A DNA stretch of 34,570 bases. Origin: Microscilla marina ATCC 23134. GTDB lineage: Bacteria > Bacteroidota > Bacteroidia > Cytophagales > Microscillaceae. A model generated the notes under the pieces. It did no database searches, was not told the DNA's origin, and saw only the letters and a list, made by a program, of their open reading frames with translations. The translations under genes were made by a program, and so were the position numbers. Of the stretch, positions 15,753-24,876 are shown piece by piece (within the stretch, counting starts at the first letter, position 1; each line of letters begins with the position of its first letter). The stretch lies in contig NZ_AAWS01000071.1 of assembly GCF_000169175.1 (NCBI RefSeq), forward strand, positions 1 through 34,570, written 5' to 3'.

Positions 15753-16937
15753 ATGAAAGCAAACATTGGTGTTTTTTTTGGCGGACGCTCGGTAGAGCAC
15801 GAAATATCGGTTATTTCTGCTTTGCAGGCAATTCAGGCTATAGACCATAGCCGTTATGATGTAACGCCTATATACATAAGCAAAGCGGGGCAGTGGTATA
15901 CTGGAGAGCAATTGTTGGATGTGGAGAATTACCGCAAACTGGATGAGTTGCTAAACAATAGCACCAAAATTATTATGTCACCCAACTTTGAAGATTACTC
16001 TTTTGTAGAAAGTGGAGCCAAGGGCTTGTTTAAAAAGCCATTGAAGGGTAAAATAGACATTGCTTTTCCGGTATTGCACGGGTCGTTTGGCGAAGATGGC
16101 GCCCTGCAAGGTTTGTTTGAACTGATGGGTATTCCTTACATTGGTTGCGATGTGTTGTCTTCGGCAGTAGGCATGGATAAAATAATGATGAAGATGGTAC
16201 TAAAGGAATCGGGCTTGCCTGTAGTAAAATATGTGTGGTTTTATAGCAAAAACTGGCAACAAGATACTACCAGCCACATAGGCAAGGTAGAACAAACTTT
16301 GGGCTACCCGGTAATAGTAAAACCTGCCAACCTGGGCTCTAGTGTAGGGATAAAAAAAGCCGCCAATCGCGAAGAACTGGAAGAAGCCATTGACTATGCG
16401 GCGGGTTTTTCGCATAAGTTATTGGTAGAGCAAACTATAGTAGACCTTAAGGAGATTAACTGTTCGGTATTGGGCAATTATGAAAATGCGCAGGCGTCTA
16501 CCTGTGAAGAACCTCTCATGAGTGGCGAGATATTGAGCTACCAGGACAAGTATGTCACCAAAGGCGGTAACAAAGGAATGAGTGGTACCAAACGCAAACT
16601 ACCCGCCGAAATACCTACCGAAATGTCGGACAAAATACAACAGTTGGCAGTAGATACTTTTCAGGTTTTGGGCTGTGCTGGGGTATCACGCATCGACTTT
16701 TTGCTAGACCAAGCCACCAACGAGGTGTATGTAAACGAGATCAATACTATTCCGGGGTCGTTGTCTTTTTATTTGTGGGAAGCCACCGATAAAAACTTTG
16801 GGCAATTGGTGAATGATTTGATTGATACGGCCTTTAAAAACTACCGCGAAAAAAACAACCTCACGTTTAGCTACGAAGAAACCAACATATTTAGTATGAG
16901 CGGCAAAGGTGGAGGCATGAAGTTGTCAAAGAGTTAG
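15753..16937 (+). CDS. ddl: D-alanine--D-alanine ligase
   Basis: This ATP-grasp enzyme makes D-Ala-D-Ala for the peptidoglycan stem peptide in the cytoplasm. Visible motifs are VFFGGRSVEHEISVIS (8-23), LHGSFGEDGALQG (108-120), YPVIVKPANLGSSVG for nucleotide binding, and VNEINTIPGSLSFYLWE near 326-342, which carries the metal-binding and glycine-rich loop residues. At 394 residues it is longer than many Ddl proteins, owing to insertions around 48-100 and a short tail (NNLTFSYEETNIFSMSGKGG). Homologous ligases that make D-Ala-D-lactate share this fold; the Ddl role is the default because no resistance genes (VanH or VanX types) are near. It is transcribed alone and followed by a hairpin terminator. 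Confidence 0.93.
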   Translation: MKANIGVFFGGRSVEHEISVISALQAIQAIDHSRYDVTPIYISKAGQWYTGEQLLDVENYRKLDELLNNSTKIIMSPNFEDYSFVESGAKGLFKKPLKGKIDIAFPVLHGSFGEDGALQGLFELMGIPYIGCDVLSSAVGMDKIMMKMVLKESGLPVVKYVWFYSKNWQQDTTSHIGKVEQTLGYPVIVKPANLGSSVGIKKAANREELEEAIDYAAGFSHKLLVEQTIVDLKEINCSVLGNYENAQASTCEEPLMSGEILSYQDKYVTKGGNKGMSGTKRKLPAEIPTEMSDKIQQLAVDTFQVLGCAGVSRIDFLLDQATNEVYVNEINTIPGSLSFYLWEATDKNFGQLVNDLIDTAFKNYREKNNLTFSYEETNIFSMSGKGGGMKLSKS

Positions 16938-16958
16938 TTTATCCCATGATTTTTGTCT

Positions 16959-17007
16959 ACAAGGATGGTTTTTAAGCAAGGTGATGTTGTTTAAAAGCCA
17001 TCCTTGT
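16959..17007 (+). terminator. Rho-independent terminator of ddl
   Basis: ACAAGGATGG at 16959-16968 pairs with CCATCCTTGT at 16998-17007. The stem extends by a G-U pair and an A/T run. A T-rich tract (GTTGTTTTT) follows. It begins 21 nt after the ddl stop codon. Confidence 0.55.
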
Positions 17008-17107
17008 GTTGTTTTTATCTATAGGCCTGCTTTTTTCTCCACTTTCACCTCCTACTTCCCGTATAGAGGAAAAGTGCCAAGGCATTTATACAAGATAAAA
17101 AAACAAT

Positions 17108-17115
17108 TATATTTG
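17108..17115 (+). promoter_or_regulatory. Bacteroidota -7 box, putative promoter of the AIPR gene
   Basis: TATATTTG fits TAnnTTTG and lies 104 nt before the ATG at 17220. No clear -33 TTG is visible at the right distance, so this is a partial match only. The intergenic stretch around it holds no convincing gene. Confidence 0.4.
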
Positions 17116-17219
17116 GAGCTTGCAAGTAATAGCAGTTTTATTATACTCGCTTTGCTAATAGTCTTATTGTTGCACAAAAGCGGTTTTTAATGCCGAATAA
17201 GTAAAAATCTTCAAATCAA

Positions 17220-19199
17220 ATGTTAACATCTACGTTTTACAGGTTAATCAACGAAGAGCTAGAGCAAATTCTTGCCAAGCACCCCAACGATGAGGCGCTA
17301 CACACTCACCGCAACCCAGAACAAAACAAGGGGTATGCTTTTTTGGTGTGGTTTTTAGATTTTTATGGGCAACAACCACTATACAATCGCTACATTACTG
17401 ATGGCAAAGATGATAGCTCTTGTGATATTATTTTTTCGAATACTGATAGCCACGAGCAAACCATATTTTATGTGGTACAATCTAAATGGGTAAGCTTAAA
17501 GGTTAGTGAAGAAGGGAGACTTTTGCGCAAAAACAAGCCTATACAGGAATACCCAAAAATAAAAAAAGAAGAGTTCAACGCTGTTATATCTGATTTTGCT
17601 ACGGTGGCAAGTGGTACCCGAAAACCTGGTAAAAATGAGAGCTTTAACAAAAAGTATGAAGAGTTAATCACCCATTTAGAACGCAACGGCAAAGCAAAAT
17701 TTATCTTCTTTACTGCAGCTGATTATAACGAGACTATAGAAGATAATATGCAAGCTTTTAAGCAAGAGTATGCCCCTAATATTACTTTAGAGCTGATTGG
17801 TATTGATCGTATACGCCGCGATTATATAGAGTTTAAGTTTAAAGAAATTGTTGCCAACAACCCCCTGGAGTACACTTATAGCCCTGAAGACACCGACATT
17901 GTATTAGACATAGAACGCTACAAAAACGGAGGAAATCCTCTCGATGACAATGCTTATTTGTCTACCCGTGACATGCTTCAGTTTGAAGGCAGAACTCAAG
18001 CCTATATTTTTACGCTGAAGCCTAAAACCATTCATACACTTTTCAAAAAATATAAATTCAAGCTATTTTTTAAGAATGTACGCAACCCCTTGCACCGGTC
18101 TAATTACAATGAAAAAATAGTAGAGACTCTGCAACGTCGTCCCGACACTTTTTGGTATTTCAACAACGGCATTACTGCCATTACCAAGCGTATTCCTGAT
18201 GTAGGCAAAAACGCGCAAACTCTTACGGTCAAAGGTCTACAAGTAATCAATGGAGCACAAACGGTCTATTCGGTATATCAAGCTTATGAAAATGCCAACC
18301 ACGACCAACGCGAAATTATGGACACTGACGCCCGCATTTCGTTTCGGTTGATTCGCTCCAGTGACGAAGATTTCAACTTAGAAATCACTCGCTTTACCAA
18401 TAGCCAAAATGCGATGGAACCCCGCGATTTTGTGGCAAACCTGGAAGAACAACGTCGTTTGCAGAATGAGTCTTTTAAGACAGCAGTTTGGTATGAAAAA
18501 CGACGAAGTGAATTTAGACTAGAAGAAAAAAAACTTCAGGAATTAGGTATTAGAGTGTTACCAAATCGTTTTTTTGTAGAAAGCTATTTAGCCTTTTGTC
18601 TACAAAGACCTACAGATGCAGTGTTTAATTCTGACAAGTTTTTTATCAAGTCTGTAGGTACAGTTAAAGGTTTATATGATGATATTTTCAATGAGAAAAC
18701 TTCTTTTGAAAACATGCTGGCAGCTGCTTTGATGTGGGAACAAATTGGTGACCATCAGGCTAGTGTAATAAACTCTCTTCTAAGTGGATTCTATATACTT
18801 CCCGAAGAGCAAAATATGGCGTTATATGTTCTGGCATTTTCTAGGGTTATCCTAAAAAAATATTTAGAGGCTACTTATCCAAACAAACTTATAAACATAG
18901 ACCAGTTTATACTTAATAATGCCTTTACCAAAGCTACTCATTATGATATTATATTTAACGCTAATGCGTATGCCTGCTATAGATTTATAGGAAGAATTTA
19001 TCTTTCTAATTTTGAAAATGTAAAATTACATGTAAAACAGCTTGTAAAGTCTAATACTTTCTATGAAGTATTGGTACACGAAGAAGAAAATAGTTCAATA
19101 GATTTAAAAGAGTTTGAAGAGGCTGCTAATAATTTAGACAAAATGATCAAATTAGCCCAAAGCATGCTTCCGACGAATAAAGAAAAAGATACAGAATAA
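17220..19199 (+). CDS. AIPR-family protein (abortive infection/phage resistance) with nuclease-like N-domain
   Basis: The central part (about 245-470) is an AIPR domain. It shows FFKNVRNPLHRSNYNEKIVE, TFWYFNNGITAITKR (310-324), LQVINGAQTVYSVYQAY and SFRLIRSSDEDFNLEITRFT. The N-terminal 180 residues resemble a restriction-endonuclease-like fold, with Asp69 (SSCDIIF) and YVVQSKW giving a D...QxK pattern at 69/87/89. AIPR proteins are known from plasmid phage-resistance loci and often accompany restriction genes. Here the gene stands alone, with ddl upstream and a secreted-protein gene 8 nt downstream. From about codon 437 the codons become markedly A/T-ended (AGA for Arg, TTA for Leu), unlike the first two thirds. 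That suggests a mosaic origin. Nuclease activity is inferred. Confidence 0.82.
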   Translation: MLTSTFYRLINEELEQILAKHPNDEALHTHRNPEQNKGYAFLVWFLDFYGQQPLYNRYITDGKDDSSCDIIFSNTDSHEQTIFYVVQSKWVSLKVSEEGRLLRKNKPIQEYPKIKKEEFNAVISDFATVASGTRKPGKNESFNKKYEELITHLERNGKAKFIFFTAADYNETIEDNMQAFKQEYAPNITLELIGIDRIRRDYIEFKFKEIVANNPLEYTYSPEDTDIVLDIERYKNGGNPLDDNAYLSTRDMLQFEGRTQAYIFTLKPKTIHTLFKKYKFKLFFKNVRNPLHRSNYNEKIVETLQRRPDTFWYFNNGITAITKRIPDVGKNAQTLTVKGLQVINGAQTVYSVYQAYENANHDQREIMDTDARISFRLIRSSDEDFNLEITRFTNSQNAMEPRDFVANLEEQRRLQNESFKTAVWYEKRRSEFRLEEKKLQELGIRVLPNRFFVESYLAFCLQRPTDAVFNSDKFFIKSVGTVKGLYDDIFNEKTSFENMLAAALMWEQIGDHQASVINSLLSGFYILPEEQNMALYVLAFSRVILKKYLEATYPNKLINIDQFILNNAFTKATHYDIIFNANAYACYRFIGRIYLSNFENVKLHVKQLVKSNTFYEVLVHEEENSSIDLKEFEEAANNLDKMIKLAQSMLPTNKEKDTE

Positions 19200-19207
19200 A
19201 ACCACCA

Positions 19208-21124
19208 ATGAAAAAAAACACCCAAAATATACAAAGACATCGCCTGTGGATAGTATTATTACTAAGTATAAGCTGTATTGCCAATGGCTGGAGTCAGCTT
19301 ACAGTAAAGCCTCATTACGCCTCAAGAGCAAGCAAAACCCAATTATCCAGGGCAAACTTGCGCACTACCCAAACTACCTTAACTTTGCCTTTTCTGGATG
19401 ATTTTACCAGCAGCAAAAAAACCGATACGGTGTGGCAAAAAAATGTGGGGGTATTCATTAATAACACCCTGGGAATTAAACCTCCTACTATAGGAGTGGC
19501 AAGTTTTGACGGAGTAGACGGTAGCGGCATTCCTTACGATATTAGCAGCAGCACCAGCCAGGGGGGAGCCGATACGCTGGTGTCGTGCCCTATAGATTTA
19601 TCAGTACAAACTCCCGCCGATAATATTTACCTGAGTTTTTATTGGCAGGCTCAAGGCTTGGGTGAGTTTCCCGACAATGAAGACTCCCTACAGCTACAGT
19701 TGAAAGATGTAAATGGCGATTGGGTAAGCATCTGGTCACAAATGGGGGGCGATAATCTCACCAATCTACCTACTGATTATACCAAACAGTTTAAACAAGA
19801 AATTTTCGCGATCAGCGACCCCAAGTATTTCCACAACAATTTTCAATTCAGGTTTATAGCCTTTGCCCGTACTTCGGGCAGCTATGATACCTGGAACCTT
19901 GACTATGTGTTTTTGGACAAAAACCGACACATCAACGACTTTGGGCAAAGCGACATTGTAATCAGTGAAGTGCCCAATTCGTTTTTAAAACGCTATAGTG
20001 CGATGCCGTTTAACCAATACCTGGCAAACGCAGCCGATGAAACAGCCGCTACCATTAGCACCAAAGCCACCAACCTCAACGGTTCGGGGTTTACCCTGCA
20101 CAACTACGACTGTGTTTTAGAAGATACCCAGTCTAATGCTTTTATCAGTACTTTGGTGAGCGTAGTACCCGCTCCATTACTCAATGCAGGAGCTTCGCAG
20201 CAGATGGAGGCCAGTGTCAGCCCTTCATTGCTCGATCCTTTTAAAAATAATGCGGCCGGGGTAAAACTTAAATATACTTTTAGGTCTTATCTGGAGGCAA
20301 GCAATCGCAACGATATTGACCAAAACGATACAATTTCGCGGGTAACGGTTTTGACAGACTATTATGCGTATGACGATGGCTCAGCGGAGTTTTTGGCGGG
20401 GGTAAACCAAAACCGGGGGCAAGTAGCTTACCGTTATGTGGTAAATGAGCCAGATACATTGACCGATGTACAAATGTATGTGGCGCGCTTGAATAAAGAC
20501 CTTACCGGACAAACTTTCATTTTTAAGGTATGGAACAACAAAAACGGCAAACCTGACTCGGTTTTGTTACAAAAAATTGTAAGCGTTACTGATATTTATG
20601 CGCCTAATATCAATGAGTTTGTAAGCGTAAAAGCAGCCCTTGAAAAAGCTTTTGATAAGTTTATACCAATCAAGGTAACTGATACCGTGTTTGTGGGCTG
20701 GCAACAAACTAACGACGATATGTTAACGGTAGGACTGGATAAAAATACCGAATCGTCAGATCAGATTTATTCTAACCTCTTGGGCGAATGGATTCAAAAT
20801 ACCGATTCGCTGGGTAGCCTGATGGTGCGCCCGGTGTTTGGTAAAGCAGAGGTGGTAGGACTTGCCCCCAAAATAGACCCCAAACAAGTAAACATTTACC
20901 CTAACCCCAATCACCAGGGCAGGTTGCATATAGAGGGTTTGGTGCTTAAGCAAATACACGTACTTACGCTACAGGGGCAAGTAGTGAAAACACTTTTACT
21001 CAAGCAAAATACTTCGCAAAGGTATGTGATGGATATTGACGATTTGCCCCCAGGCACTTATTTGTTGCATTGCCGCGATCACCGAAACCGGGCAGTGGCA
21101 AAAAGGGTTGTGATTTTGAAGTAA
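19208..21124 (+). CDS. T9SS-exported protein with type A C-terminal sorting domain
   Basis: A signal peptide (about residues 1-29, WIVLLLSISCIANGWSQ) and a C-terminal sorting domain of about 75 residues show export through the type IX secretion system. The sorting domain begins VNIYPNPNHQGRLHIEGL and ends LPPGTYLLHCRDHRNRAVAKRVVILK-like. The large middle part (about 30-560) is rich in Asp, Asn and Thr and looks beta-rich, with segments such as GADTLVSCPIDLS and YLSFYWQAQGLGE that resemble jelly-roll or MAM-like surface modules. I cannot name a catalytic function. It starts 8 nt after the AIPR stop codon, so the two may share a transcript, but nothing suggests a shared role. Base composition matches the housekeeping genes. 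Confidence 0.87.
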   Translation: MKKNTQNIQRHRLWIVLLLSISCIANGWSQLTVKPHYASRASKTQLSRANLRTTQTTLTLPFLDDFTSSKKTDTVWQKNVGVFINNTLGIKPPTIGVASFDGVDGSGIPYDISSSTSQGGADTLVSCPIDLSVQTPADNIYLSFYWQAQGLGEFPDNEDSLQLQLKDVNGDWVSIWSQMGGDNLTNLPTDYTKQFKQEIFAISDPKYFHNNFQFRFIAFARTSGSYDTWNLDYVFLDKNRHINDFGQSDIVISEVPNSFLKRYSAMPFNQYLANAADETAATISTKATNLNGSGFTLHNYDCVLEDTQSNAFISTLVSVVPAPLLNAGASQQMEASVSPSLLDPFKNNAAGVKLKYTFRSYLEASNRNDIDQNDTISRVTVLTDYYAYDDGSAEFLAGVNQNRGQVAYRYVVNEPDTLTDVQMYVARLNKDLTGQTFIFKVWNNKNGKPDSVLLQKIVSVTDIYAPNINEFVSVKAALEKAFDKFIPIKVTDTVFVGWQQTNDDMLTVGLDKNTESSDQIYSNLLGEWIQNTDSLGSLMVRPVFGKAEVVGLAPKIDPKQVNIYPNPNHQGRLHIEGLVLKQIHVLTLQGQVVKTLLLKQNTSQRYVMDIDDLPPGTYLLHCRDHRNRAVAKRVVILK

Positions 21125-21219
21125 TCCGTCTATTTTTGATTTTCAATAAGACTTAGTAAATGAAGGATGGTTTAAAATAAACTGTTTGCTTTGGATAAGA
21201 GATTGCCCTTGAGATAAGT

Positions 21220-21227
21220 TAGTTTTG
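21220..21227 (+). promoter_or_regulatory. Bacteroidota -7 box, putative rhodanese promoter
   Basis: TAGTTTTG fits TAnnTTTG. Possible -33 TTG elements are at 21203-21205 (gap 14 nt) and 21191-21193 (gap 26 nt); neither spacing is ideal. The start codon is 77 nt downstream. Confidence 0.35.
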
Positions 21228-21303
21228 GGTCAAGGGGGTAAAACATCTGCTCCAGAAGTGAAGCGTTATTTTTTGTCCACCCTTTTTAAACAGACAAAAA
21301 ATT

Positions 21304-21603
21304 ATGGATGATATCAGAGTAAACGAACTGAAAGAGCGTATGGCCAAGGGCGAAAGCTTACACATTGTAGATGTACGCGAAGACTGGGAACATGAAGAAG
21401 CCAATATCGAAGGCAGTACTTTGATTCCCCTGGGTGACTTGCCTACCCGTTTGAGCGAGCTGGATAACCTGAAGGGTGAAGAGGTAATTGTACATTGCAA
21501 GTCGGGCGGACGCAGCGGACGTGCCAAGCAATATATGACAGGGCAGGGCTTTAGCAAGGTACGCAACCTACTGGGCGGAATGGACGAGTTTTCGCAATCA
21601 TAA
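21304..21603 (+). CDS. Single-domain rhodanese-like protein
   Basis: The 99 residues form one rhodanese domain. The active loop CKSGGRS carries the catalytic Cys65 (IVHCKSGGRSGRA). Other family marks are HIVDVREDWEHEEANIEGS and IPLGDLPTRL, which continue to NLLGGMDEF at the end. Such proteins bind persulfide sulfur and pass it on, or detoxify sulfur compounds, in the cytoplasm; the acceptor here is unknown. No signal peptide is present. It is a stand-alone gene between the T9SS substrate and the TonB receptor, with its own terminator hairpin 29 nt after the stop. Confidence 0.92.
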   Translation: MDDIRVNELKERMAKGESLHIVDVREDWEHEEANIEGSTLIPLGDLPTRLSELDNLKGEEVIVHCKSGGRSGRAKQYMTGQGFSKVRNLLGGMDEFSQS

Positions 21604-21631
21604 ACTCCAGCGCCTGGTATAACAATCATAC

Positions 21632-21671
21632 AACCCACTTGACAAGTACCCAACTACTTGTTCAGTGGGTT
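21632..21671 (+). terminator. Terminator hairpin after the rhodanese gene
   Basis: AACCCACT at 21632-21639 pairs with AGTGGGTT at 21664-21671. After a two-base internal mismatch, ACAAGTA pairs with TACTTGT around a 6-nt loop. The TTTT run at 21670-21673 overlaps the end of the stem. It starts 29 nt after the stop codon. Confidence 0.65.
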
Positions 21672-21973
21672 TTGTCTATTTTATGCTGTTGTTTACTTGT
21701 ACTTTGTTACGTTGGCATACGCAACCGAGAGCAAACAACCAAAGCCAGCCACCCACAACTAGCCCCTCCAATACTTGCATAATTGCTTTTTGAGCCATCA
21801 AATCACTTAAGCTTACCTTACTACACAATTATATAAAATACTGCATTGATATACGGTACGCTAATTCATAAACTATTCACAAACAATGCTTTATAATATT
21901 AATTAATTGTTATTGTTGCCTTTCTGTATACGGTGGTTTTCTCCGTTGTTGCCTTTTTGCTGCCTTTCAAAAA

Positions 21974-22005
21974 TTGCAATTTGCCTACATCTCCTCCTTT
22001 ATTTG
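21974..22005 (+). promoter_or_regulatory. Possible promoter of the TonB-dependent receptor gene
   Basis: A TTG at 21974-21976 and TTTATTTG at 21998-22005 (seven of eight positions of a TAnnTTTG-type box) are 21 nt apart. The start codon is 48 nt downstream. This is a weak to moderate match. I saw no riboswitch or clear operator. Confidence 0.3.
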
Positions 22006-22052
22006 TGCATCATTTTTTTTGATACAAAAATATAAAACCCGAAAACAAGGAA

Positions 22053-24857
22053 ATGAAAAAGCTACTTTTACTAAATGTGCTATTACTGATAGCCACACTT
22101 TTTTGTGGCCACGCCTGGGCACAAAAAGGTGCCATAAGCGGTAAAATTACCGATGAAGACAACTTGTCTTTGCCGGGGGCAAGCATTTATATAGAGTCTT
22201 TGATGCTGGGTACAGCCTCTGACAATGCAGGGCACTTTGTATTGCTCAACGTGCCTGCGGGCAACCACACTGTAACGGTGTCTTATATAGGTTATGAGTC
22301 CGTTACCCAACAAATAAACGTCACTGCTGGACAAACTGCGTCGCTGGGGCGCCTATCAATGAAAGCCAGGGTAAGCGTAGGGCAAGAGGTAGTGATTATG
22401 GGCGATCGCCTTAAGGGGCAAGCCAAAGCCTTGAATCAGCAACGCTCTAACTATAACATTACCAATATAGTGGCTGCCGATCAGATTGGGCGTTTTCCTG
22501 ATGCCAATATTGGCGATGCTATGAAGCGTATTCCTGGAATAACTATGCAAAACGATCAGGGCGAAGCGCGCGATATCATCATTCGTGGTTTGGCGCCTCA
22601 GCTCAACTCAGTAATGCTCAATGGGGTACGTATTCCTTCGGCAGAAGGCAACAACCGTCGGGTACAAATGGATTTGATTCCGGCAGATATGATTCAAACC
22701 ATTGAGGTAAGTAAAGCCGTAACTCCTGATATGGACGGTGATGCCATTGGAGGAGCCGTAAACCTGGTAACACGTGCAGCACCTAATGGATTGCGTATTT
22801 CAGGTACACTAGCCAGTGGCTATAACTTTTTGTCTGAAAAACCTATCTGGACAGGTTCTTTGATCGTGGGTAACCGTTTCTTCAAAAATAAATTGGGGGT
22901 GATATTGAGTGCTTCGTACAACGATCATAACTTTGGTTCGGACAATATAGAGGCAGAGTGGGAAAAAACGGACAACGGTGAAGACTACCTGGCTGAGTTT
23001 CAACAACGAACTTATGATGTACAACGCATTCGCCGCAGCACCTCGTTGGCACTGGATTATAAGATTGCTCCTAACCACACCATTTTCCTCAAAGGAATTT
23101 ACAACTGGCGCGATGACTGGGAAAACCGCTACCGTGCTGATGTAGCCATTGACCCTGAACTAGACGCTAATGGCAACATGACAGGAATGTATACCGCAAG
23201 GTTTAGAAAACAAACCAAAGGGGGAATCAACAACGACCGGGTGCAAAACCGTCGTTTGGAAGACCAGCGTCAGGCAAGCCTGATGTTGTCGGGGCAGCAC
23301 TTATTGGGCAGCAAGGTAAAGCTTACCTGGGATGCCTCTGTATCGCGGGCTTCGGAGCAACGCCCCCACGAACGTTATATTCGCTATGAGGTAGAAGACG
23401 TAATGGTGAATGTAGATGTGACCAACCCTCGTTTTCCGATTAGTACTCCAATGAATGCGGGCGACTTGACCCCTGGTCGCTATCAGTTTAACGAAATGCT
23501 GGAAGAAAACCAGTTTACTTACCAAAACGATGTAGCGGGTAGAATAGACCTTGAGTTGCCCATATTATCGGGAGCCAACCAAAGTAGTTTGAAGGTAGGG
23601 GCAAGGTTTCGTAACAAAGAAAAAGTAAGGGACAACCGCTTTGATGAGTACGAAGCAAGGGTAGCAGGTTTTGAAACAATGAACGACGCTAATGTGATTG
23701 ATGTGACCCGTGATTTTTTGGCGGGTGAGCAATACAAGGCGGGCTTGTATACTTCGCCTGAGTATTTGGGGAGCTTAAACCTGTACAACACAGCCTTGTT
23801 TGACCGTACCGATAAATTGGACGAGTATGTACCAGGCAATTACCGCTCTATCGAAAACATTACAGCGGGTTACTTGATGTATACCCAAAATATTGGGCGC
23901 AAATTTTCTTTCATTGCCGGGTTAAGGGTAGAAAACACGAGCCTTACGAGCAAAGGCTTTGAGATTGATGTAGAAACTGCTTCGTCAGAGGCAGACATCA
24001 GAGAGGTAAACGGTTCGCAAAACTACACCAACTACATGCCTGCGCTGCACTTGCGTTATAACTTATCTAAACACACCATTTTCAGAGCTGCCTGGACCAA
24101 TACCATTGCCCGTCCTAACTTCTTTGACCTGGTGCCTTACCGCGAAATCAACTCAGACGACAATGCCTTGACTATTGGCAACCCATTGCTTAACCCTACT
24201 ACATCTATGAACTTTGACTTTATGGCAGAGCACTACTTCAAGTCTATTGGTTTGGTATCGGGTGGGGTATTTTATAAAGACATCAAAAACTTTATTTATA
24301 CTCAAGAGCTAAGTAACTACAACGACCCGGTAAGCGGGCAAACGTTTGAGGACTTCACCAAGCCGTTGAATGGCAACAGTGCTACCTTGTTGGGCTTTGA
24401 GGTAAGTTTCCAGCGTCAGCTTGATTTTTTGCCTGGTGTGCTCAAAGGCTTGGGAGTGTATGTAAACTATACTTATAACCAGTCTACTACCGAAGGTTTT
24501 GGTGGTGACAATCGCACCGCCGATGTAAGGCTACCTGGTACCTCGCCTCACATGGTAAATGCCTCACTTTCGTTTGAAACCAAAAGGTTGGTATTGCGGG
24601 CTTCGTTCAACTTTGCCGATTCGTATATAGATGAGTTGGGCAAGAGTGCTTATTATGACCGCTACTATGACCGCCAAATGTTTGTAGATTTGAATGGTTC
24701 TTATGCGTTTACCCAAAAGCTACGTTTCTTCTTTGAGGTAAACAACCTGACCAACCAACCATTGCGTTACTTCCAGGGAAGAAGCGACCGCACCATGCAA
24801 GCCGAATGGTACAATGTACGCTTCAGTGCTGGGCTTAAGTTTGATTTGTATAAATAA
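22053..24857 (+). CDS. TonB-dependent outer-membrane receptor, probably for phytate or its products
   Basis: A signal peptide (1-23, ending HAWAQ) precedes a carboxypeptidase-D-like domain (about 25-105, GAISGKITDEDNLSLPGASI). The plug (about 125-245) contains IGRFPDANIGDAMKRIPGIT and IIIRGLAPQLNSVMLNGVRI. The rest is a 22-strand-type barrel ending VRFSAGLKFDLYK. The plug pattern matches the TonB-Xanth-Caul subfamily (TIGR01782 type), not the SusC glycan importers, and no SusD gene follows. At 934 residues the length is normal. The next gene, 87 nt downstream on the same strand, is a beta-propeller phytase lipoprotein, so import of inositol phosphates or another phosphorylated compound is the most likely role. 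That substrate is inferred from context alone. Confidence 0.93.
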   Translation: MKKLLLLNVLLLIATLFCGHAWAQKGAISGKITDEDNLSLPGASIYIESLMLGTASDNAGHFVLLNVPAGNHTVTVSYIGYESVTQQINVTAGQTASLGRLSMKARVSVGQEVVIMGDRLKGQAKALNQQRSNYNITNIVAADQIGRFPDANIGDAMKRIPGITMQNDQGEARDIIIRGLAPQLNSVMLNGVRIPSAEGNNRRVQMDLIPADMIQTIEVSKAVTPDMDGDAIGGAVNLVTRAAPNGLRISGTLASGYNFLSEKPIWTGSLIVGNRFFKNKLGVILSASYNDHNFGSDNIEAEWEKTDNGEDYLAEFQQRTYDVQRIRRSTSLALDYKIAPNHTIFLKGIYNWRDDWENRYRADVAIDPELDANGNMTGMYTARFRKQTKGGINNDRVQNRRLEDQRQASLMLSGQHLLGSKVKLTWDASVSRASEQRPHERYIRYEVEDVMVNVDVTNPRFPISTPMNAGDLTPGRYQFNEMLEENQFTYQNDVAGRIDLELPILSGANQSSLKVGARFRNKEKVRDNRFDEYEARVAGFETMNDANVIDVTRDFLAGEQYKAGLYTSPEYLGSLNLYNTALFDRTDKLDEYVPGNYRSIENITAGYLMYTQNIGRKFSFIAGLRVENTSLTSKGFEIDVETASSEADIREVNGSQNYTNYMPALHLRYNLSKHTIFRAAWTNTIARPNFFDLVPYREINSDDNALTIGNPLLNPTTSMNFDFMAEHYFKSIGLVSGGVFYKDIKNFIYTQELSNYNDPVSGQTFEDFTKPLNGNSATLLGFEVSFQRQLDFLPGVLKGLGVYVNYTYNQSTTEGFGGDNRTADVRLPGTSPHMVNASLSFETKRLVLRASFNFADSYIDELGKSAYYDRYYDRQMFVDLNGSYAFTQKLRFFFEVNNLTNQPLRYFQGRSDRTMQAEWYNVRFSAGLKFDLYK

Positions 24858-24876
24858 TTTGAAAAGCAACAAGTAG

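Larger units (their letters stand above)
21604..22052. other. Intergenic region upstream of the TonB receptor gene
   Basis: These 449 nt hold the rhodanese terminator (21632-21671) and, near the right end, the candidate receptor promoter (21974-22005). The rest is AT-rich and has no credible ORF and no copy of the dispersed repeats. The T-rich pyrimidine stretch at 21915-21970 is notable but unexplained. Confidence 0.5.

Noticed and set aside
16981-17190. Reading frame of 69 codons between ddl and the AIPR gene, with a hydrophobic end
   Set aside because: It begins with GTG inside the ddl terminator hairpin, has low-complexity composition and contains the putative AIPR promoter.
22053-24857. 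SusC-type polysaccharide utilisation receptor
   Set aside because: No SusD gene follows, and the plug pattern and phytase neighbour fit the TonB-Xanth-Caul group better.
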